Positions 18,301 through 20,248 of a stretch of 20,248 nucleotides of DNA are shown piece after piece. Within the stretch, counting starts at the first letter, position 1; each line of letters opens with the position of its first letter. A program made the position numbers and the translations under genes. This DNA is from Chlamydomonas sphaeroides (taxonomy: Eukaryota > Chlorophyta > Chlorophyceae > Chlamydomonadales > Chlamydomonadaceae): the NCBI GenBank assembly GCA_001662425.1, contig BDDC01001673.1:1-20248 (forward strand), in the 5' to 3' direction. The notes under the pieces are model-generated. The model was given only the letters and a program-made list of their open reading frames with translations. It was not told the DNA's origin and did no database searches.

Positions 18301-20248
18301 TCAGCCGGCGGCCTGCTGGCGTTCTGGAACAGCATCGCAGAGCAGGAAGTAAGTCGGTTGCTTGCATGCATGCGGTTAGCATTCGCTTGCTTGCTTTGCT
18401 GCATAACAAACCACCGGTGCTGCACTGCGATCTGATTACAGGTTGTGGTCAACCAGCTCAGGTAAGCACCGCACCGTGCTGGATCGTGGTGCTCATGCTT
18501 GCGGTATGGCGAGCATTGTTATCAACTTTTCAACGTACGCTGCAGATACTACATACGGAGCGGCGATGCTGGTAAGCAGGGGTTTGAAAAGCAGCGTGCT
18601 TACCTTCGCATTTGCTGAGCCAAGGGTTTAACGCCCTTTCTTTTTGCCGGTGCTTCCGTGCATGCAGTCAACAATCAAGGCTTCTGGATAGGCGTTCAGG
18701 TATCACACAGCCGCTGCATAACACAATGATGCAGATCCAAAGCGTCTGCTCCCTGTGCATGCACTTCGGTAAATTGGCATCACACGTCCCTCCAGAGACC
18801 GATCAATGAGGCCTGGACGCTCAGCACTGGCGTGCCGCTGACTGCACCGGATTGGTTATCCCGTAAGGCCACTTAGCATTACTAGCATAAGATGCATGGA
18901 CAGCAAGGGTAGCAGCCGGCTCGATGTCCGTGCACCGCCTCTTACGTTCACATGCCTAGCGCCTAGCCTGCTGTTTGCCTTACATGTACACTTACCAATG
19001 TTTGCCCGGACTCGCAGCAAACCCCGACGTCTTGCCTACCTCCGAGGCGTGCGCGCTGGTGAGGCCACCTGTTGCTCGCTCCTCGTGATGCTGCGCGTGG
19101 GTGACAGTTGGGCGTGGTGCACAAGCTGATGTGCTGCAACTCTTCATGTGTGCATGCAGCTCGTAATGAACCGGAGCAGTGTGGTCGAAGCGGCTGCCAA
19201 CGGCTGGATTGTGAGTCACCTAGGCGACGCAGGGATGCCAGCGCACATGTGTGCTGTTCGCTGTGAGCTCAAGACTGCTTGCACCGCAGGACGTGGTTTG
19301 CAAGGAGAACAACCGACCGTACCTCTGCCGCATACCCAGCCGGGCGCCCGGTTTCTGTTCAGAGGATGCAAGCAAGGTTGGTTGGTCGCATGCGTGCACA
19401 TGAGAGACCCGAGACATGAAGGCTGACTCGAGCCAACATGGCCAATGTTCTATATCCAGCCAAACACGGCGGTCACGCTTGGCGCAATGCGCTATACGCT
19501 GTACAGTGAGCCCCGGACGTGGGAGTCGTCGCGCACCTGGTGCCTGTCCCAGGGCAAGAGGCTGGCGGACTTTTCTTCGCGGGAGGAGTTTGAGCAGGTG
19601 TGGCATGCTCTGCCATAGGGGCTCGCTCGCTCGCTTGCTTGCTTGGTTTGGCAGCCTGCTGCCCTTACTGGCAACGGTGCATCAATGCGCTTTTAACAGG
19701 TTGTGTCGCGGCTTATGCTTACGCAAGCCTACGTTGATTCTGAGTCTCGGGCGGCAAGCATGGTGTGGGTGGGTTACCGCACCAGCGGAACAAGCATCAT
19801 GATGGCGGACGGCACTGTAGCAATCCAGACGCTGCCGTCGGCCTGGGCCGGCGGAGAGCCCAACGAGCCCGTGACATCTGTGGCCGGCTCGTGTGTGGCT
19901 ATGCTTATCCGTGATGGCAACAAGCAGGCAAGCTTACATGCGAGGCGCTAGCTAGCCCGTCGACTGTAAACCACCCCCTTACCACACACGGTAATACCAT
20001 TCCGTCCATGAACACAGTTTACTCCTGCGCTGCTCGACACCAGTTGCACAAGCACCATCAGGCCGCTGTGCGAGGGTGAGACAATCACACAGGCCCGATT
20101 ATGATGCCCTCGCCTTCCTGTATTTATGTTTGACTCATGTTGCTCCCCCGCCCCAGGACCCACAAACGTTGCTGCACCTGTGCTGCCAGCCGGCTGGTCG
20201 CTGCCGGTTGCGTCCAAGGCGGACCTTGCCGCCAGAGCCACCGCCCAG
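1..20248 (+). CDS. Giant multi-domain secreted lectin-like protein (CTLD / discoidin-F-type / WSC / VMO-I-like mosaic), partial at both ends
   Basis: From 1297 to the window end, 89 exons can be chained with consistent splice phase, giving about 2,882 codons with no frameshift. Most introns are 70-190 nt with GTAAG/GTGAG-like donors and CAG acceptors. Domain order: discoidin end, discoidin, CTLD half, CTLD, CTLD half, CTLD, CTLD half, VMO-I-like, discoidin, WSC, two CTLDs, VMO-I-like, truncated CTLD, CTLD A, CTLD, Pro-rich linker, CTLDs B, C, D and E. All are extracellular carbohydrate- or protein-binding folds, so a secreted or cell-wall/surface adhesion or recognition role is inferred. No signal peptide, transmembrane segment, start or stop lies in the window. 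Oddities are three in-frame UAR codons, one exon without an AG acceptor and many micro-exons. It could be two or more adjacent genes, or a decaying copy, but unbroken phase and domains that continue across exons favour one gene. Exon boundaries are my reading of the sequence and are not transcript-supported. Confidence 0.8.
381..1296 (+). other. Unresolved stretch, probably introns plus a few exons of a first discoidin domain
   Basis: I cannot build a convincing exon chain here. Two hints exist. Around 640-672, a frame reads TFTVEIRIGASP, resembling the EIRIG strand of the next discoidin domain. Around 980-1075, a frame reads SSPYTSTGSTTVVNLAAPAV, resembling the segment around the conserved Trp and 'xNL' strand of discoidin domains. 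Their order is the reverse of that expected for a single domain, so at least one is probably spurious. The ORFs on either strand here show no recognisable domain. Confidence 0.3.
1083..1110 (+). repeat. Short GGCATG-rich direct repeats
   Basis: GGCATGT, GGCATGT, CATGGCATGGCATGT in succession. It lies in the unresolved stretch before the first firm exon. Confidence 0.75.
1297..1744 (+). other. C-terminal part of a discoidin (F5/8 type C / F-type lectin-like) domain
   Basis: Exons are 1297-1431 (45 codons, starts LIIQSKNLGAQ, ends HVDPSGNILQ), the 15-nt exon 1525-1539 (VTEVQ, after a TAG acceptor) and the first codons of 1736-1846 (VFG). HVDPSGNILQ-VTEVQ-VFG aligns with NVAPSDGFLQ-VTELQ-VYG of the next domain and GTGAAVAELRVFG of the one at 8311-8430, the last strands of a discoidin fold. 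An in-frame TAG (1357-1359) interrupts the first exon between RQAA and ALHSADVSSYLC. The 5' half of the domain was not identified. Confidence 0.6.
1357..1359 (+). other. In-frame TAG inside exon 1297-1431
   Basis: The frame is open on both sides from the acceptor at 1297 to the donor at 1432, and the exon is exactly 135 nt, phase 0 to phase 0. The TAG could be sense (for example Gln), a disabling mutation, or part of a very short intron (GTGCTA at 1339 to TAG at 1359, only 21 nt), which I consider unlikely. Confidence 0.55.
2379..2385 (+). other. 7-nt micro-exon
   Basis: Between a CTCACAG acceptor and a GTGAGTG donor only GAACGCG remains. It completes Arg from the CG left by exon 2131-2217 and adds Asn-Ala, so that SRT-R-NA-EIRIG reads like the usual discoidin R-x-x-A-x-I-R-I-G strand. 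Without it the frame would break. Confidence 0.65.
2650..2652 (+). other. In-frame TAA inside a discoidin exon
   Basis: Exon 2622-2673 reads STADNPKIV, then TAA, then NPLVWKQ. The equivalent exon at 8086-8195 reads SSAADAALIMANPVVWQQ, so both sides of the TAA are conserved and in the same frame. Gln, a nonsense mutation or a base error are all possible. Confidence 0.7.
2999..3298 (+). other. Three consecutive micro-exons (16, 14, 15 nt)
   Basis: Exons 2999-3014, 3172-3185 and 3284-3298 have CAG acceptors and GT donors. Their phases (0 to 1, 1 to 0, 0 to 0) join to NVAPSDGFLQVTELQ, which aligns residue for residue with HVDPSGNILQVTEVQ of the preceding domain. There the first two pieces are part of one larger exon, so two introns differ between neighbouring copies. 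Confidence 0.7.
3402..3636 (+). other. C-terminal half of a C-type lectin domain fused to the discoidin end
   Basis: A single exon (phase 0 to 1) starts with the last discoidin residues (VYG), then reads INYSWLG, YGNSWEAGRPAAGHGECAAV, HAWVNLPC and YPYICER. This is the second half of a CTLD, from the W-x-W strand to the last cysteine. The first half (helix-bearing C...GG-L region) is not present upstream, where the discoidin domain ends directly. Likely a half-domain created by exon shuffling or deletion. Confidence 0.75.
3786..4573 (+). other. C-type lectin domain, complete
   Basis: Exons are 3786-3951, 4081-4178, 4274-4418 and 4493-4573, joined in phases 2, 1 and 2. The domain reads FQAHASARSWTDAHAYC, LASFGSAAEYIRAM, then AFLHIGLNDR, NTWRWVDGQPFGYAATW, GNDCSAIRLTC, WSDVACSSSAAFMCV. 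Both canonical disulfide pairs can form. No EPN or QPD triplet is visible in the long loop (ATPLAGND), so classical mannose or galactose binding is not predicted. The donor at 3952 (GTGGGT) was chosen over 3956 because only it keeps the frame. Confidence 0.85.
4689..5066 (+). other. C-terminal half of a CTLD
   Basis: Exon 4689-4783 (LYSTTSGASPLIP, VNHRWAPG) joins exon 4933-5478 (APAATASSNSRDCAMLDAV, STDVACTQLHKVVCRR) in phase 1. The two pieces give the W...C...C...C second half of a CTLD with no first half between it and the complete domain ending at 4573. The acceptor at 4932 was preferred to the one at 4837 because only 4932 keeps the frame. The alternative would require a frameshift. Confidence 0.65.
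5067..5755 (+). other. C-type lectin domain with an in-frame TAG
   Basis: Exon 4933-5478 continues as QAQALCEAVGGTLAELS, EAWIGLTSSATNSGGWVWAS, then TAG at 5409, then FPSQPSSGVLASLDALGS. It is spliced in phase 1 to 5613-5890 (LREDCAMVVYTTSGTMGW, RDAPC, WARPLC). The domain is complete only if the TAG is passed. Most of the domain lies in one large exon, in contrast to the micro-exon CTLDs downstream. No EPN motif. Confidence 0.8.
5409..5411 (+). other. In-frame TAG inside a CTLD exon
   Basis: The reading frame before (GWVWASSGIEASPTM) and after (FPSQPSSGVLASLDALGS) the TAG belongs to the same domain, and the exon's donor at 5479 has the phase the next exon needs. A GTAG...CTAGCAG intron of 24 nt covering the codon would also keep the frame but is improbably short. 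Confidence 0.7.
5756..6120 (+). other. N-terminal half of a CTLD fused to the VMO-I-like domain
   Basis: The end of exon 5613-5890 reads EHYSLYDITTDFEAAENFC, GGGSLAWFTSAQHASR. Exon 5986-6437 (phase 0) continues VGKMVTERYGS, VVNAWFGANDRSSDGTWVYS, VDG. This is the CTLD first half up to the W-x-(Y/W) strand. The second half with its cysteines is missing, and the chain runs straight into the next domain at PAALRWSAPV. Confidence 0.7.
6121..7310 (+). other. VMO-I-like three-repeat domain
   Basis: Exons are 5986-6437 (end), 6511-6559, 6726-6787, 6952-7021, 7110-7172 and 7273-7370 (start). Three repeats share C-x(5-8)-G ... G-(L/I/V)-(S/T)-x-(L/V/A)-x-(L/I/M)-x-C: ALCPAGRFVRGI...HGVLSMALWC; FCNSTNSLYNHAIGMEV...GLGLTNVALIC; RCPAHHYVCGV...DDTGISQLVMLC. 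This matches the threefold pattern of vitelline membrane outer layer protein I, a beta-prism fold. Function here is unknown; a structural or glycan-binding module is an inference. The donor after the codon at 7170-7172 (GTGAGC) was chosen over the one at 7168 by phase. A related unnamed algal repeat is the main alternative. Confidence 0.65.
6684..6717 (+). repeat. Perfect 17-bp tandem duplication in an intron
   Basis: The unit GTGACACATGCACCCCT occurs twice head to tail, just upstream of the CAG acceptor of exon 6726-6787. Confidence 0.9.
7311..8430 (+). other. Discoidin / F-type-lectin-like domain
   Basis: Exons are 7273-7370 (end), 7492-7563, 7669-7700, 7835-7925, 8086-8195 and 8311-8430, all phase-consistent and without stops. 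It reads NIYNVALKQFAYASSS, AGRAFDGNIATGNYWLGG, ASDARPWLSVDL, YIERVELVMRSDCCVADR, FLGSVLRIGNQ, MANPVVWQQTLN, LISIELGAQPAYGSWVVLQ, AVAELRVFG. The R-x-D-C-C...R stretch with two adjacent cysteines is typical of fucose-binding F-type lectins such as eel agglutinin. The spacer before the last Arg is one residue longer, and no His is seen at the expected earlier position. Confidence 0.85.
8533..9223 (+). other. WSC domain split over five exons
   Basis: Exons are 8533-8615, 8691-8760, 8868-8896, 9001-9069 and 9178-9223. They read RLLGCFINAVPSRLPTSMF, SDMNRMTPQLCGWVARRNGF, VLYGIQNGNECWAGNDE, GLAVSLGRINAGCTKVCPGD, SNQTCGGDGLQQAVYRIQ. The order of cysteines and the closing CPG-x-x-x-(Q/E)-x-CGG...VYR signature identify a WSC domain, a module of cell-wall sensors and glycan-binding proteins. 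The first acceptor is TAG (8530-8532), and the last exon seems to use a GC donor (GCAAGT at 9224). All phases agree. Confidence 0.85.
9224..9229 (+). other. Probable GC-AG intron donor
   Basis: After GTGTACAGGATCCAGG the sequence continues GCAAGT, the standard form of a GC donor. No GT at this point gives the phase needed by the next exon (9427, acceptor CTGTCAG). Confidence 0.5.
9427..9995 (+). other. Linker and C-type lectin domain
   Basis: Exon 9427-9590 begins with a Ser/Ala/Thr-rich linker (ASSQQAGTSLSAPLGIST) and ends LLLLDMVSPFDPSQSICE. Exon 9651-10109 (459 nt, the largest uninterrupted CTLD exon after 4933) continues AHGGRLAELDSAAEVAVVEG, LRVWFGAMYDKGSSTWLTA, ARIKPTIAGGALCGVLTL, GTIDWTSMDCATETLRFVCR. 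This is a complete CTLD without an EPN motif. The acceptor at 9426 was chosen by phase. Confidence 0.8.
9996..10503 (+). other. C-type lectin domain with EPA in the sugar-site loop
   Basis: The end of exon 9651-10109 reads RDRAFSLYRDRLSWSDARQLC. Exon 10200-10503 continues GASQLGAMVAEWATGLGGS, ISVWLGASDEKSQGSWSWL, DGSGIAYHRWQQGEPAAS, DRNCALWEF, DLWKVEQCSALALPLCVK. It is a textbook CTLD. The sugar-site triplet is EPA, not EPN, and WND is replaced by WKV, so calcium-dependent mannose binding is doubtful. Confidence 0.88.
10587..11419 (+). other. Second VMO-I-like region
   Basis: Exons are 10587-10676, 10765-10872 and 11057-11419, linked in phase 1. Recognisable repeats: TRVVTCPSGTVVTGIVG...TGLNWAAICGSP, and GLEVVCRSVPRLSGPHLALR...GVAISMCG. 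A third, diverged piece (SCPQVWYKGGRCACARALDG to DESIGQICATAERI) is cysteine-rich but not clearly a repeat. The acceptor at 11056 is chosen by phase. The obvious CACACAG at 10974 would put the conserved VVC...ISMCG stretch out of frame, and an extra small exon is possible. Fold assignment is weaker than for 6121-7310. Confidence 0.5.
11529..11975 (+). other. C-terminally truncated CTLD
   Basis: Exons 11529-11781 and 11881-12013 (phase 2) read AKYRLITVPATWDVARRTC, QAQGGHLATIEGPGAVGALL, GLWVGMYLAQADTYRWLNG, APPNCGMLVSL. After the NCGML strand the final W...C...C segment is missing, and the chain goes directly into ATFRFTYRDAEYL, the first strand of the next CTLD. Confidence 0.75.
12821..12828 (+). 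other. 8-nt micro-exon (CTLD A)
   Basis: CCCCGCAG | GCGCTCAG | GTAACA. It contributes Gly(completed)-Ala-Gln after WSNG. The matching exon of CTLD B (15792-15799) is also 8 nt and gives Ser-Gln. Confidence 0.6.
12975..12982 (+). other. 8-nt micro-exon (CTLD A)
   Basis: CGGGCAG | CTGTCATG | GTGAGC gives Leu-Ser and two bases of Trp. CTLD B has an 8-nt counterpart at 15946-15953 (Leu-Thr-Trp). Confidence 0.6.
13621..14605 (+). other. CTLD tail fragment, linker and C-type lectin domain
   Basis: Exon 13565-13694 ends with ATSCSAELPAYVCET, which looks like the last strand of another CTLD (C...P-(Y/F)-(V/L)-C) and is an orphan. Exon 13779-13805 is a 27-nt linker. Exons 13902-14026, 14122-14214, 14297-14344 and 14423-14779 (start) then encode a full CTLD: WDLVLYRAHSVTWFTAQQIC, LLWLLDAAEEARVVGWLT, EPVWTGLVWDASGRAKWRTN, MGGRCGVLDPTQ, VQLVPCASAASYAFVCR. 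No EPN or WND is visible. Confidence 0.78.
14606..14736 (+). other. Proline-rich (Ser-Pro / poly-Pro) linker
   Basis: Within exon 14423-14779, after the CTLD, the chain reads AGAFLPPPSLPPPAPPLS followed by SPPPPSPPPPPPP and then ASLAPTFRF, where the next CTLD begins. Such stretches are typical of hydroxyproline-rich extracellular proteins of volvocine algae (pherophorin-like or extensin-like) and form rigid glycosylated spacers. Here it divides the lectin array in two. Confidence 0.9.
14780..15134 (+). other. 355-nt intron, nothing further seen
   Basis: Lies between phase-0 exons 14423-14779 and 15135-15253. The matching intron in CTLD A (12014-12146) is only 133 nt. I see no conserved exon, repeat or RNA structure in it. 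Confidence 0.6.
15267..15302 (+). repeat. Four perfect 9-bp tandem repeats in an intron
   Basis: CTAGCTGCT is repeated four times directly after the donor of exon 15135-15253. Confidence 0.9.
15792..15799 (+). other. 8-nt micro-exon (CTLD B)
   Basis: CCCACAG | GCTCTCAG | GTGACA is the counterpart of 12821-12828. Same length, phase and position in the domain. Confidence 0.6.
15946..15953 (+). other. 8-nt micro-exon (CTLD B)
   Basis: CGGCCAG | CTTACATG | GTACGT is the counterpart of 12975-12982. Same length and phase (Leu-Thr-Trp instead of Leu-Ser-Trp). Confidence 0.6.
16051..16067 (+). other. 17-nt exon equivalent with no AG acceptor
   Basis: The sequence GACGGATTGGCTGCCAG before donor GTATGC matches the 17-nt exon 13065-13081 of CTLD A (ADWFP versus TDWLP), and the frame requires it. 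The preceding bases are GCTGCCCAT, so no AG dinucleotide is at the expected 3' splice site. A mutated acceptor, a non-canonical intron or a base error are possible. Confidence 0.5.
16546..17620 (+). other. C-type lectin domain 'C' with EPN and WND
   Basis: Exons are 16497-16575 (end), 16646-16688, 16822-16984, 17092-17125, 17232-17300, 17412-17434 and 17559-17657 (start). They read AYEYLYYDSVATF, SVAAQRCAGSAGALLAYWDS, RFYMGLTRH, PGAWLWSTG, LQISYWNAGEPNGPEATDRC, EVVLFRD, GWNDGPCSNQLPFLCKR. EPN and WND plus both disulfides are intact, making this the most canonical mannose-type CTLD of the window. The EYL-YY junction, split by an intron in A, B and D, is inside one exon here. All phases agree. 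Confidence 0.85.
17621..19340 (+). other. C-type lectin domain 'D', nine small exons
   Basis: A linker (17559-17657 end, RPRCTEDAGS) is followed by exons 17760-17834, 18253-18348, 18442-18461, 18546-18571, 18668-18699, 18796-18862, 19018-19058, 19160-19210 and 19290-19376. They read SMSYMGWDYL, YYSENVQYAVAQVQC, GGLLAFWNSIAEQE, VVVNQL, YYIRSGDA, VNNQGFWIGVQ, NEAWTLSTGVPLTAPDWL, SPNPDVLPTSEACAL, ANGWI, DVVCKENNRPYLCR. The calcium-site motifs are altered (SPN for EPN, WID for WND). Phase is perfect across all junctions, including three codons split between exons. Confidence 0.85.
17901..18214 (+). repeat. 31-bp minisatellite inside the CTLD D intron
   Basis: Eight consecutive units (about 17931-18178) are flanked by one diverged copy on each side. 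A unit starts GGCGGCCGCACTC (with a NotI-type GCGGCCGC), has a TTTG(T/C)AC centre and ends TGCGCACATCA. Units differ by only a few substitutions, implying recent expansion or homogenisation. The array fills most of the intron 17835-18252. Each unit junction reads GCGCACATCAG|GCGG, which looks like a 3' splice site. Confidence 0.93.
19621..19644 (+). repeat. Tetranucleotide repeat in an intron
   Basis: Three GCTC units are followed by three GCTT units, in the intron between the first two exons of CTLD E. Confidence 0.85.
19928..19933 (+). other. Possible second GC-AG donor
   Basis: Coding sequence ending AACAAGCAG is followed by GCAAGC. No GT in the vicinity gives the phase-0 link required by exon 20018-20075. 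Confidence 0.5.
20157..20248 (+). other. Linker exon running out of the window
   Basis: Begins in phase 1 after a CCCCAG acceptor and reads PTNVAAPVLPAGWSLPVAS, ADLAARATAQ to the last base without a stop. It is low-complexity Ala/Pro-rich and probably leads into a further domain downstream. Confidence 0.7.

Larger units (their letters stand above)
19460..20075 (+). other. C-type lectin domain 'E' in three larger exons
   Basis: Exons are 19460-19597 (RYTLYSEPRTWESSRTWC, QGKRLADFSSREEFEQ), 19700-19927 (VVSRLMLTQAYVDSESRA, MVWVGYRTSGTSIMMADG, AWAGGEPNEPVTSVAGSC, VAMLIRDGNKQ) and 20018-20075 (LLDTSCTSTIRPLCE). EPN is present; the WND position is LDT. The donor after 19927 appears to be GC (GCAAGC). 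The few-exon layout contrasts with the neighbouring CTLD D. The preceding exon 19290-19376 ends in a short Cys-containing linker (GFCSEDASK). Confidence 0.85.

Noticed and set aside
17808..18575. A 255-codon open frame through the 31-bp repeat array
   Set aside because: It is open only because the minisatellite lacks stops in several frames. It starts inside an exon in the wrong frame and ends in an exon/intron mixture of CTLD D.
1..20248. tRNA, rRNA, transposon ends, CRISPR array or bacterial operon features
   Set aside because: None seen. The exon-intron pattern on one strand explains most of the sequence, and repeats are short intronic tandem arrays.

Overview
The window looks like nuclear DNA of a chlamydomonadalean (volvocine-type) green alga. 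It is GC-rich and rich in GCATGC-type words. Its many short introns almost all run GT(A/G)(A/C)G...(C)AG. The encoded protein carries a long Ser-Pro/poly-Pro linker and extracellular lectin-type domains. This placement is an inference from style; no marker gene is present.

My reading is that one very large plus-strand gene crosses the whole window and is cut at both ends. From 1297 to 20248 I can chain 89 exons (about 8.6 kb of coding sequence, about 2,880 codons). Splice phase agrees at every junction, and every exon matches a domain or a linker. The chain depends on one non-AG acceptor at 16050, and three in-frame UAR codons lie inside exons (TAG 1357, TAA 2650, TAG 5409). No in-frame TGA and no frameshift was needed. 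A weaker, phase-consistent set of cysteine-rich exons lies at 1-380, and 381-1296 is unresolved.

Layout: 1-380, possible Cys-rich (WSC-like) exons. 1297-3407, end of one discoidin/F-type-lectin-like domain and then a complete one. 3402-6120, C-type lectin domains (CTLDs), some whole and some half. 6121-7310, a three-repeat VMO-I-like domain. 7311-8430, another discoidin/F-type domain. 8533-9223, a WSC domain. 9427-10503, two CTLDs. 10587-11419, a second VMO-I-like region. 11529-14605, a truncated CTLD, CTLD 'A', and another CTLD. 14606-14736, a proline-rich linker. 14737-16545, CTLD 'B', an exon-for-exon sister of 'A'. 16546-19340, CTLDs 'C' and 'D', with a 31-bp minisatellite in the intron between them. 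19460-20248, CTLD 'E' and the start of a linker.

The product would be a giant extracellular, multivalent carbohydrate-binding mosaic of CTLD, F-type/discoidin, WSC and VMO-I-like modules. CTLDs A, B and C keep both the EPN and the WND calcium/mannose-site motifs; others have lost one or both. The most striking points are chains of 7-17 nt micro-exons, exon-level duplication with intron gain or loss, half-domains fused together, and the in-frame UAR codons. I see no tRNA, rRNA, transposon, CRISPR, promoter or gene end that I could support.
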